Made by a program: the position numbers and the translations under genes
The notes under the pieces: generated by a model
The model's input: only the letters and a program-made list of their open reading frames with translations
Database searches by the model: none
What the model was told of the DNA's origin: nothing
Shown here: positions 55,892-64,000 of the stretch, in pieces
Numbering within the stretch: the stretch's first letter is position 1
How the letters are laid out: the number at the start of each line of letters is the position of its first letter
Origin: Cupriavidus basilensis OR16
GTDB taxonomy: Bacteria > Pseudomonadota > Gammaproteobacteria > Burkholderiales > Burkholderiaceae
Assembly (NCBI RefSeq): GCF_000243095.1
Contig: NZ_AHJE01000050.1
Coordinates: forward strand, 1 to 64,000
Reading direction: 5' to 3'
DNA: 64,000 bases

Positions 55892-58800
55892 ATGGCGCGA
55901 TGCACAACTTGCGGATTACAGAATGCCGCCGGAGCCAGTTTTTGCGAGTGGTGTGGTACCAGACTGGCACGCATCTGCCCACGCTGTGACCATGAATTGA
56001 GTCTGGCCGCCCGTTTTTGCAATGCGTGCGGCGCACCGGTCAGCGAATTGCCGCAGGGGTTGTCCGCTGCACCCATCCAATACACCCCGCCACACCTGGC
56101 TGAACGCATCCGTGCCGAGCAGGTGGCGCGGGAGGCGCGCGGAGAGGCCGGCGGCGAACGCAAGACCATTACGGTCCTGTTTGCCGACATGGCCGGCTCG
56201 ACTGCCCTGATCCACGATCGGGATCCGGAAGAGGCGCACCGCCTGATCACCCCCGTCATTGAGCTGATGATGGAGTCGGTGCACCACTACGAGGGCTATG
56301 TGGCGAAATCACTGGGCGACGGGATCCTGGCACTCTTCGGCGCGCCCATTGCCCATGAGGACCACCCCCAGCGCGCGCTGTACGCAGCGCTGCGCATGGA
56401 TGCGGCAATGCGCCGGCACAGTGACCGACTTCGCCTGGATCAGGGCATCTCGCTACAGATCCGGGTGGGCATCCATACGGGTGAGGTGGTCGTACGCTCG
56501 ATCCGCAAGGACGACCTGCACACCGACTACGACCCGGTGGGGCACACCATCAACATTGCCTCGCGGATGGAGACGATGGCCGCGCTTTCGTCTGTTCTCG
56601 TCAGCGAATCCACGTACAGGCTTACAGAGGGATACTTCCAGTTCAAGGAATTGGGAGCCGCCCAGGTCAAAGGTATCCCGCAGCCGCTGGCGGTCTATGA
56701 ACTGCTGGGGCTTGGTGCGCTGCGCACGCGCCCGCAAGTGGCAGCGCAGCGCGGCCTGGCGCGTTTCGTGGGTCGTGAGGCCGAACTGGAGTCGCTATAC
56801 CGGGCGCTGAATCAGTCCATGGCGGGACAGGGACAGATTGTCGCGGTGGTGGGGGAGGCGGGGGTCGGCAAGTCGCGGCTCTTTCACGAGTTCAAGGCGC
56901 GCTCGCAGCACGGCTCTCTGGTGCTTGAGACCTTCTCAGTGTCGCATGGCAAAGCCTTCGCCTATCTGCCGCTCATCGAACTCCTGAGAAGCTATTTCGC
57001 GATTACCCCACAGGACGACACTCGGCGCATGCACGAAAAGGTCACGGGCAAGGTACTCACGCTGGACCGCAGCCTGGAAGATGTCTTGCCATACCTGCTC
57101 CATCTGCTTGGCATCAGCGAGCCCGGCTCAAAGCTGGCGGACATGGGCGCCAGCCTCCGGCGCGAACGCACATTCGATGCAATCACCCGCCTGCTGGTGC
57201 GCGAGAGCCGCAATCAACCGGTCGAGGTCGTGTTCGAGGACTTGCAATGGCTGGATAGTGAGACGGAAGCGTTCCTTGCCTTCCTTGTCGAGCGCTCGGC
57301 AGACGCGCGGATCCTCCTTCTTGTGAACTACCGGCCCGAGTATCAGTTGGCTTGGGCGCACAAAGACAACTGCGTCGAAGTTCGGCTCGATCCCCTGGGG
57401 CCAGCCGAGGCACAAGGGTTGCTCAGTGCCTTGCTGGGCGATGATCCCGGAGTCGGGCGGCTCAAACAACTCGTCCTGGACAAGACCGAGGGCAACCCCT
57501 TTTTCATGGAGGAGGTCGTCCAGACGCTGGCCGAGGCCGTGATCGGCAAGGAGTTTCCGTTGAGTCTGGTCCGGCAGGTCTGCGGGCAACCGGAAGATCG
57601 CCTGCACCTTCTGCTGGCAGGCCTCCAGACCGGCGGGTTTATCCATGAGCGACCAGCCTACCCGGAGGTCGAGTATGGGTTCAAACACGGCCTGACCCAG
57701 GAGGTCGCCGGCAACTCCATGCTTTCGGAACGGCGCAGTGCGCTGCATGAACGCACTGGGCGGGCAATCGAGGTGCTCTTCCAACATCAGTTGAAAGAGC
57801 ACTGCAGCGAGCTGGCACATCACTACAGTCTCAGCGGCAATGTCGCCAAGGCGGTGGAGTATCTGCACTGCGCCGGGCGCCAGTCCCTTGAGCGTTCCAC
57901 GCATCTTGATGCGATCCGTCAACTCAGTGCGGCATTGGAACTACTGACGCGCCTCACCGACACGCCTGAACGCGCGCGCCCGGAGCTTGCATTGCGCGTC
58001 ACGCTTGGCCAGGCCTTGATTGCCGCGAGAGGATATGCTTCATCGGAAGTGGAGGCGAACTTTACCCGGGCGCTAGCCTTGTGCGAAAAGGACGGCGAAG
58101 CCCAACAGCTCTTCCAGGTGAAACTGGGATTGCGCATGTTCTCCGCCATGCGTGCGCAGCACGGGAAGGCGTATGAACTAGGTGAGGCGATGCTCAGCCT
58201 GGCCGAGGATGCGCAAGATCCAGTGTTGCTCGGACAGGCACGTATCGCACTGGGGGGAACCTCGCTCTATATGGGCGAGTTTGGCAAGGCGCGGGCGCAC
58301 CTGGAGCAGGGTCTTGTCCACTATGCCATCGGGCAGCACGCCATCCATGCCGAACTCTACGGGCAAGATCCCGGGGTCCGTGGACTCAGCTTCCTGACAT
58401 GGGCCCTGTGGTATCTGGGCTGTCCGGATCAGAGCAGGGAGAGAAGCCAGGAGGCGTTGGGGCTGGCCCGGACGCTTTCCCATCCGCTCAGCCTGGCACT
58501 CGCCCTAGTCCATGCAGCCACGCTGCATCAGTATTTGGGCGAGCCGCGGCATGCGCGAGAGTGCGCCGAAGCTGCCATCGCCCTCGCGTCCGAACAAGGG
58601 TTTCCATACTGGCTGGCATGGGCAACCGTGCTGCGGGGTTGGGCGCTGGCCGAGCAGGGAAGCAGCGAGGAGGGCGTCGTTCAGATGTGCGAGGGCCTGA
58701 CCGCTTACCAGGCCACTGGCTCGGTGCATGGACGGCCTTATTTCCTGGCCCTGTTGGCCCAGGGCTATGAAAGCAACGGACAGGCCCAGGCGGGTCTCGA

Positions 58801-59152
58801 CGTGCTGGACGATGCGTTGGCCATCGTGGGCAACACGGTGGAACGCTACTATGAAGCGGAATTGCATCGGCTCAAGGGGGAACTGCTCCTGTGCTCGAGC
58901 ACGCAAGCCCAGTTGACTACAAATCGCGACGTCGCCAAAGCGTACTTTCATCAAGCCATCGCGATCGCCCGACGGCAAGGCGCAAAGTCCCTTGAACTGC
59001 GGGCGGCGCTGAGCCTTGCGCGGCTATGGCAGCAGCAGGGCAAGCCGGAACTCGCAAGGCAGACACTGGCCTGTGTACACGAGGCGTTCACGGAAGGATT
59101 TGCCACCGCCGACTGGATGCAAGCCAAGGCGCTCCTCGATGCGCTGACCTAA
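55892..59152 (+). CDS. Class III nucleotide cyclase - AAA/STAND ATPase - TPR regulator
   Basis: 1086 residues. Two zinc ribbons come first (CTTC..CEWC, CPRC..CNAC, residues 4-50). A cyclase homology domain (about 90-270) has metal Asp in VLFADMAGST and SLGDGILALFG. An ATPase has Walker A VGEAGVGKSRL and Walker B VVFEDLQWLD (about 310-600). A TPR-like helical C-terminus completes it. Such proteins couple signal sensing to transcription or nucleotide synthesis. RBS GGAGGA precedes ATG 55892. It diverges from the response regulator remnant. Confidence 0.85.
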   Translation: MARCTTCGLQNAAGASFCEWCGTRLARICPRCDHELSLAARFCNACGAPVSELPQGLSAAPIQYTPPHLAERIRAEQVAREARGEAGGERKTITVLFADMAGSTALIHDRDPEEAHRLITPVIELMMESVHHYEGYVAKSLGDGILALFGAPIAHEDHPQRALYAALRMDAAMRRHSDRLRLDQGISLQIRVGIHTGEVVVRSIRKDDLHTDYDPVGHTINIASRMETMAALSSVLVSESTYRLTEGYFQFKELGAAQVKGIPQPLAVYELLGLGALRTRPQVAAQRGLARFVGREAELESLYRALNQSMAGQGQIVAVVGEAGVGKSRLFHEFKARSQHGSLVLETFSVSHGKAFAYLPLIELLRSYFAITPQDDTRRMHEKVTGKVLTLDRSLEDVLPYLLHLLGISEPGSKLADMGASLRRERTFDAITRLLVRESRNQPVEVVFEDLQWLDSETEAFLAFLVERSADARILLLVNYRPEYQLAWAHKDNCVEVRLDPLGPAEAQGLLSALLGDDPGVGRLKQLVLDKTEGNPFFMEEVVQTLAEAVIGKEFPLSLVRQVCGQPEDRLHLLLAGLQTGGFIHERPAYPEVEYGFKHGLTQEVAGNSMLSERRSALHERTGRAIEVLFQHQLKEHCSELAHHYSLSGNVAKAVEYLHCAGRQSLERSTHLDAIRQLSAALELLTRLTDTPERARPELALRVTLGQALIAARGYASSEVEANFTRALALCEKDGEAQQLFQVKLGLRMFSAMRAQHGKAYELGEAMLSLAEDAQDPVLLGQARIALGGTSLYMGEFGKARAHLEQGLVHYAIGQHAIHAELYGQDPGVRGLSFLTWALWYLGCPDQSRERSQEALGLARTLSHPLSLALALVHAATLHQYLGEPRHARECAEAAIALASEQGFPYWLAWATVLRGWALAEQGSSEEGVVQMCEGLTAYQATGSVHGRPYFLALLAQGYESNGQAQAGLDVLDDALAIVGNTVERYYEAELHRLKGELLLCSSTQAQLTTNRDVAKAYFHQAIAIARRQGAKSLELRAALSLARLWQQQGKPELARQTLACVHEAFTEGFATADWMQAKALLDALT

Positions 59153-59194
59153 CAGGGAGACGACAAGCGCACCGTGCAAGATCGCCCGACTACC

Positions 59195-59962
59195 AGCCGT
59201 ATTTCAATATCGCCCATTACACCGCCCACCGCCGCGCCAAGCGTGCCAAACACCAGTTGCAGCGCGCCTATCCTGGTGGCAATGCCGGTCGCGCCCATGC
59301 CGCGCTCGTTGACAAGCCACAACTGGGTGAAGGACAGACTGGCAAAAACCAAGTGTGCCATTACAAAGCCGACGATCATGAAGCGCAGTGCGCGATCGCC
59401 GCCCACGATTCGCAAGACCGCTAACACCTGCGGCACGAAGGCGGCGCCACGTTCCTGCGGTGCGAGCTGGCTGCGCTCTTCCTTTAGCAGCGCGAGCAGC
59501 GAGGCGATGGCGGTGCCGATGACGCCCAGTACGTAGAACGTCGTCCGCCAGCCGTGCATGGCGCCCAGGACGCCGGCTAGCAGGAAGCTGCAGCCGATTC
59601 CCAGCGGGATGCCCATGAAGAACAGCCCCATTGCCGTGCCCCGCCTCTTCTCGGCGAAGAGTTCAGCCAGCAGGGCCACCGCCGCAGGCACCAGCGCCGC
59701 CTCACGGCTGGCGACGAAAAAGTGCGCGACGACCATCTGCTCGAAGCTCTGCGCGTGCCCGGAGGCCCAGGTACAGAGACTCCAGATCAGTACGCCGGCC
59801 GCGATGACGCGGGTACGGCTGAAGCGGTCCGCCAGGGTTCCCATGAACAAGGCCATGAAGCCGAAGCTAAGGACCCAGACCGCGCCGACCAGAAAGCCAT
59901 ACTGGGCATTGCTGAGTGCCAGATCCTTGATGATCTGTGGCGAGAAGCCGAGCAGCATGTTG
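59195..59962 (-). pseudogene. MFS transporter fragment
   Basis: GFSPQIIKDLALSNAQYGFL, motif A GTLADRFSRTRVIAAG and spans through about TM8, ending near GAAVGGVMGDIEI. Both the start (before TM1) and the C-terminal third are missing. It is flanked by the cyclase gene and an AraC scrap. Confidence 0.8.
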
Positions 59963-59967
59963 CGGTC

Positions 59968-60055
59968 TGGCACCTGTTCGGTGGATCGCGTGGCGCAGCA
60001 TCTGGGCGTCGATCGCAGGACCATATATAGCCGCCTCTCACATCGCTTATCTCGC
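59968..60055 (+). pseudogene. AraC helix-turn-helix scrap
   Basis: CSVDRVAQHLGVDRRTIYSRL closely matches the recognition region of the AraC gene at 25.1 kb (VDRVAQHLGMHRRTLNRHL). Only about 25 codons remain. Confidence 0.6.
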
Positions 60056-60158
60056 TGATCACGCATATCTCGCCATCGATTGGCGGCTGCCGCGCTCGTG
60101 CGGCCCCCGTCCCTGCCGCATTGCAGTAGGGCAATTCCAAAACCCACGGAGAATTCTC

Positions 60159-61013
60159 ATGCACCTGATTGCCTATCGTCCCTCCAACGCCGGCATTGAA
60201 ACTGAAGCCAGCGTCGGCGTCCTGGCAGATGGCCTCATTACCCCCTTGACGTCCCTGGGCAACTTCTACAAGGACACGGATGGCTGGCTGGCGCAGGCAC
60301 GAACACTGCGCAAGGGCTCTCTGGCACAGGCCGACGTTACCTTGGCGGTACCCGTTCCAGCCAGTGCGAAGATCATCTGTGTAGCAATCAACTATGTTGA
60401 GCATGGCAAGGAAGGCGGGCTGCCGACGCCCCCTTTCCCCAATCTGTTTGCGCGCTGGGCTTCGACGCTGGTCACGTCGGGCACCGCAGTACCGGTGCCA
60501 TCGACGGAGCCCGACGGCGTCGATTGGGAGGTCGAGCTGGCGGCGATCATTGGGAAGCCGCTGCTTGAAGCCGATGAGGACCAAGCGCTGGGCGGGGTAC
60601 TGGGTTACACGGTCTTCAATGATTTGAGCGGACGGGCCTCCCAGCTTCAGAGCATGACGCTCAGCACTGGCCAGTGGGGTCTTGGCAAGAATCTCGACAG
60701 CAGCGGCCCTATCGGATCGATCATTGCTATCGCGGACTCGGTGGATCTCGCGAACACGCGGTTGACGACCCGAGTGGATGGCGAAATCATGCAGGACGGC
60801 ACCACGGCCGACATGGTGTTTTCTGTCTCCCAGATCATCGAATTCATCACGCGGACGATCAGCTTGCAGCCCGGAGACCTCATCGCTACCGGGACACCAG
60901 CGGGTGTCGGCTTTGGCCGCAATCCGCGCATCTACGCCAAGCCCGGATCGGTCGTCGAAGTGGCCGTGCAAGGCATCGTGGCGGTGACAACGCCCATAGT
61001 CGCAAGGAACTAG
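60159..61013 (+). CDS. Fumarylacetoacetate hydrolase family protein
   Basis: 284 residues. Metal-ligand pattern is Glu-X-Glu in VDWEVELAAIIG and Asp in VFNDLSGRASQ; the PGDLIATGTPAGVGFGRNP signature is present. FAH-family enzymes hydrolyse or decarboxylate ring-cleavage products. It is immediately followed by an extradiol/VOC gene, the usual pairing in meta-cleavage pathways. A weak GGAGAATT RBS precedes the ATG. Confidence 0.9.
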   Translation: MHLIAYRPSNAGIETEASVGVLADGLITPLTSLGNFYKDTDGWLAQARTLRKGSLAQADVTLAVPVPASAKIICVAINYVEHGKEGGLPTPPFPNLFARWASTLVTSGTAVPVPSTEPDGVDWEVELAAIIGKPLLEADEDQALGGVLGYTVFNDLSGRASQLQSMTLSTGQWGLGKNLDSSGPIGSIIAIADSVDLANTRLTTRVDGEIMQDGTTADMVFSVSQIIEFITRTISLQPGDLIATGTPAGVGFGRNPRIYAKPGSVVEVAVQGIVAVTTPIVARN

Positions 61014-61106
61014 AGACCACTGGCCAAGTCGGCAGGCGGGCATCTGGAGACTATCCTGATTCCCAGCCCGCCGTAGCCAAAGAAGAATATTCGAAAGGAG
61101 ACCGTT

Positions 61107-62054
61107 GTGATCAAGATTCGCGGTGCAAAATATGTGGTCTATGGGGTTAGCGACCTAGCCAAGACGCGGGGGTTCATGGCCGACTTTGGCCTTGTTCCCG
61201 TAGATTGGCCTGGGCGCGCCGCCTATTTCAGAGGGGCGCTATCCAGTCCCTATCTTTATGTGGCAGAACAAGCCGCCGAACCGGCGCTCAAGGCGATCGG
61301 TCTCGAAGTGGGCAGTGTGGAAGATCTGACGCATGCGATGCGTTTCGAGGGGGCGTCGCGGATTCGTGAACTTGATCGTCCGGGTGGTGGCCTGTGTGTT
61401 GACGTCGAGTTGCCGGGCGGGGTAAGGCTCGAATTGGTTCACGGCATCGAGGACGTCGCGGAGTTGCCGGTGCATCCGCCGTGCGTGCTTAACGAGGGCA
61501 TCCGGAAGGCGCGCTTCAACGTACCACAACGGCCCCGTGGCGGGCCGTGCCAGGTGCTTCGCCTGGGGCATATCGCCTTGGCCGTACCTGATCCCGTGGC
61601 GGCGAGGGACTGGGCTGTTCGCAATCTGGGCATGATTGTTTCAGACTCGATGCTGCAATCCGGCTCCACGGACGAATACCTCGGCTTCTTCATGCGTTGT
61701 GATCAGGGCGCGACGCCTACTGATCACCACACGCTCCTGATCGCAAAGGCGGAGGCCACGAACGTCCATCATGTTTCCTTCGAGGTCCAGGATTTCGACG
61801 CGGTTCATATGGGGCATGAGTGGTTGAAGGCGAAGGGCTACAAGGCCCACTGGGGCGTCGGCCGCCATGTCCTTGGCAGCCAGGTATTCGACTACTGGTG
61901 GGATCCGGATGGGTTCCGCGTTGAGCATTACGCCGACGGTGACCTCTACGACAACACAGTTCCGGCAATGACAGTCGAGGGAACGGATGATCAGTTGTGG
62001 ATATGGGGCCCGGAAGTGCCCCTCGCGTTCTTCCAGCAGACCCGGGAGGCTTAG
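61107..62054 (+). CDS. Extradiol-type VOC dioxygenase
   Basis: 315 residues with two VOC modules. The catalytic module has metal ligands His in LGHIALAVPD, His in VHHVSFEVQD and Glu in FRVEHYADGD, the facial triad of type I extradiol dioxygenases. It probably opens a catechol-like ring, with the product passed to the FAH-type hydrolase upstream. RBS AAGGAGA lies 7 nt before the GTG start. Substrate unknown. Confidence 0.85.
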   Translation: MIKIRGAKYVVYGVSDLAKTRGFMADFGLVPVDWPGRAAYFRGALSSPYLYVAEQAAEPALKAIGLEVGSVEDLTHAMRFEGASRIRELDRPGGGLCVDVELPGGVRLELVHGIEDVAELPVHPPCVLNEGIRKARFNVPQRPRGGPCQVLRLGHIALAVPDPVAARDWAVRNLGMIVSDSMLQSGSTDEYLGFFMRCDQGATPTDHHTLLIAKAEATNVHHVSFEVQDFDAVHMGHEWLKAKGYKAHWGVGRHVLGSQVFDYWWDPDGFRVEHYADGDLYDNTVPAMTVEGTDDQLWIWGPEVPLAFFQQTREA

Positions 62055-62345
62055 GCTGCCGCCGCGTCACCAAAGCCGGCACATGATGGTCAGCGGTCAA
62101 TCACAGCGCAGGTGGCGTAGCGAGATGCAATTTCGCTGTGGGTCGACAAGGTAATGCGGATGCATTGGAGTACCAGCCCAGGTCAATGGAGGAGCTGGCC
62201 GCGCGGGCCGCGTGCACACTCAGCCTTCGAGTTCGGGGCGTCCGGTGAGCGCCTGAGCATTCAACCGGTCGATGCAAAACACTAAAGTCTGCGTGAGCAG
62301 TGAGGGGTGTTGCAAATGAAGCAAAGGCGGCCTGCCCTGTCACGT

Positions 62346-64000
62346 CTACTCGGAAAACGGGGGAAGTTGCACCATGAGGAGCGTCGCACCTGGCGATGAC
62401 TGGATATCGAAGATGCCCCCAAGCCTGCCGACACGCGCGCGCATACTGCGCATGCCCGTTCCATGGTCTTCTCCATCGCCGCGGGGAATGAAGCCCACGC
62501 CGTTATCGTGGACGGTGACTCGTAAGCCCTGCTCGTCATAGCGCATCCCGATTTCGACTTGGCTTGCGCGACTGTGCTTGAACACGTTCGTCAACGCCTC
62601 TTGCACGATTCGCATGATCTCCGTGCTTTTAGCGGACGGCAGCATGCAGGCTTCAATGCCGGAAGGGTGCCAGCGACATTCGATGCCTTGTGTTTCGAGC
62701 AGACGCGTCAGGCGGTGCCGCAGCGGCGCGATCTGCTCGGCCAACGTTGTCTCTCCATAATGCTGACTTGCGGTCGAGTCGATGATAAGGCGCAGATCGT
62801 CACGCAATTCCTTCAGGATGGACAAGAAGCGTTGAGGTGGGACATCCTGGGGTGCGCGTTCGAGCGCCACGATACTGCTTACCAGTGTGCCTCCTTGCGA
62901 CGTTAGCGCAGTGTAGAAAACAAAACCGCCGATGATCGTGAGAAAGGTCAGTAGATCGTGAACGCCGGCGACCACGAAAACCGCAGTGCAACAGGCGAGG
63001 ATACGGTGCTCGGTGCGCCCTTGTCGCCACGCGAAGAAGATGAAGACCAGGCTGGTCGCAAAGAAATGGATGGCCTGCCCGATATACAGCACCGTTCGTA
63101 CGTCATGAATCCGCTGGTGTGGCACGCATAGTTGTACCGCGCTGGAAAGGATGACGATGAGCCAAAGAATACGCTCGAAGCGCGGCCAGCGCCGCGCACA
63201 AAACCGCAAGGTGAAGACGGTGTATGAGGTACAGTACACCGAGAATGCGATGACGTTGGCGATTTCCCATCCGTCCGTGCCCGCGAACGGCCAGGGGCTG
63301 GTCGCGGTTAGGTTGCAGCCGAAAATCCACCACGTAAGCGACATGAGGGAAAACCAGCTATAGACGGTTTCCCGACGTCGCATCAGCCACATCGACAGGA
63401 AGAAACATCCCAACGTGGCGGTGACCGCAAGACTGAACAACTGCAAATCAATCCGAATCCAGCGAGCGTAGTTAGATCGTGCTTGCAGGAGCGCGGGAGG
63501 CCCGATTGTCGCGCTTCCCAATCCGGACTGATAGATAGCGAACCCGGACACGCGCACGAGCATCGTGTTGGTGCCTTCATGCAGGAGCGCGGACGGCAGC
63601 AGCAAATAGCGCGGCATGTTCCAGGCGCGCGACAGCGGCTCGGAGAGGTGGGCATCGCGATCGAGAAGGGTGCCGTTCAGATAGATCGCACCAGACAAAT
63701 TGAGGTAGTCGAGCAAGACTGCGGCAGGCGTGTCGACGCGCGCCTGTTGCCAGCTCAGCCGGTACCATACGACGCCATCAAATTCAGGCCAGCGCGTCGA
63801 CCAGACGTCGGGAAGCTTGACGTCGACCCAACCGGCGGCAGGAGGGTGATCCTGCTCGATGGGGATTGCGGGTTGTGCGTCCAGCGGGTAGGCGCGAACA
63901 GCTTGGACGTTGACGAACGAAAGCGCTTCAGCCGGCTGGGTTGCTGGTGCCGCGGCCCACGATGAAGGCGTGAGCACGCACGTGCAAATTATGGCAGCCA
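62346..64000 (-). CDS. 7TMR-DISM sensor kinase, H-box apparently missing, runs off window
   Basis: At least 551 residues; the start lies beyond 64000, inside the signal peptide (cleavage near SSWAAA). It has an extracytoplasmic 7TMR-DISM beta domain, about seven membrane spans (residues 190-370), and a NarL-partner type ATPase with EALTNVFKHSRAS (N box), VHDNGVGF (G1) and GTGMRSMRARV (G2). Between the last span and LKELRDDLRLIIDST there is no coiled linker or L-H-D-G motif; the text jumps from VFYTALTSQ to GGTLVSSIVAL. It probably cannot autophosphorylate. Confidence 0.75.
   Translation of the reverse strand, partial: AAIICTCVLTPSSWAAAPATQPAEALSFVNVQAVRAYPLDAQPAIPIEQDHPPAAGWVDVKLPDVWSTRWPEFDGVVWYRLSWQQARVDTPAAVLLDYLNLSGAIYLNGTLLDRDAHLSEPLSRAWNMPRYLLLPSALLHEGTNTMLVRVSGFAIYQSGLGSATIGPPALLQARSNYARWIRIDLQLFSLAVTATLGCFFLSMWLMRRRETVYSWFSLMSLTWWIFGCNLTATSPWPFAGTDGWEIANVIAFSVYCTSYTVFTLRFCARRWPRFERILWLIVILSSAVQLCVPHQRIHDVRTVLYIGQAIHFFATSLVFIFFAWRQGRTEHRILACCTAVFVVAGVHDLLTFLTIIGGFVFYTALTSQGGTLVSSIVALERAPQDVPPQRFLSILKELRDDLRLIIDSTASQHYGETTLAEQIAPLRHRLTRLLETQGIECRWHPSGIEACMLPSAKSTEIMRIVQEALTNVFKHSRASQVEIGMRYDEQGLRVTVHDNGVGFIPRGDGEDHGTGMRSMRARVGRLGGIFDIQSSPGATLLMVQLPPFSE

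Overview
The window looks like an accessory region of a beta-proteobacterium of the Cupriavidus/Ralstonia/Burkholderia type. This is inferred from GC-rich coding, several solitary AraC regulators next to catabolic genes, Bug (TctC-type) solute-binding proteins, an HpaR-like MarR gene and KfrA, IS110 and IS630 remnants. No rRNA or CRISPR array was seen. The left edge cuts a tRNA-Lys gene and the right edge cuts a sensor-kinase gene.

Layout. 0-4.8 kb is ordinary chromosome: tRNA-Lys, DUF1488, SulP transporter, MarR regulator, exonuclease III, and a winged-helix gene behind a 41-bp palindrome. 4.9-10.5 kb is a graveyard of mobile-element genes (AlpA, integrase-like, DUF932, superfamily 1 helicase, relaxase), with a TetR gene beside a nonsense-broken tautomerase and a VOC gene broken by a 23-bp duplication. 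10.5-28.8 kb holds two related, damaged catabolic clusters: AraC regulator, TauD/TfdA dioxygenase, epoxide-hydrolase-like enzyme, acyl-CoA ligase, MDR dehydrogenase, cupin dioxygenase and MFS carriers. They share gene families and carry duplicated 3' fragments. 28.7-30.4 kb is a string of fragments ending in an IS110 stub.

30.4-32.2 kb is the most interesting intact locus. Two PilJ-domain proteins, one of which also has a chemoreceptor-tip-like segment, lie behind a putative NtrC/sigma-54 promoter. The promoter is followed by a leader with two hairpins that both carry the hexaloop AACGGC, and the second hairpin overlaps the 5' arm of a strong terminator. This is the architecture of an ANTAR-protein antitermination leader, usually tied to nitrate/nitrite control. 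32.4-41 kb has vapBC, small hypothetical genes, a CAU tRNA, DUF1993, a GlxA-type regulator, an AHL/penicillin acylase and an integrase stub.

41-46.3 kb is a third catabolic block (AraC, 2-hydroxyacid dehydrogenase, class II aldolase, BASS symporter, acyl-CoA ligase), largely broken. 46.3-49.1 kb has a haem aldoxime dehydratase coupled to a 46-codon ORF, with a broken TrmB regulator upstream. 49.2-55.2 kb is a minus-strand gene series (CMD/AhpD-like, isochorismatase-like hydrolase, XapX-amidohydrolase fusion, DoxX, VOC, DUF1275, porin). The aldoxime dehydratase genes and this series share a collinear 108-bp promoter element. 55.4-64 kb holds a frameshifted response regulator, a 1086-residue cyclase-ATPase-TPR regulator, an MFS stub, FAH-family and extradiol/VOC enzymes (ring-cleavage chemistry), and a kinase that appears to lack its phospho-acceptor His.

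A theme across the window is gene loss by short internal deletions, several of which remove exactly the metal-binding or catalytic segment. Family names come from remembered signatures and were not checked by database search.
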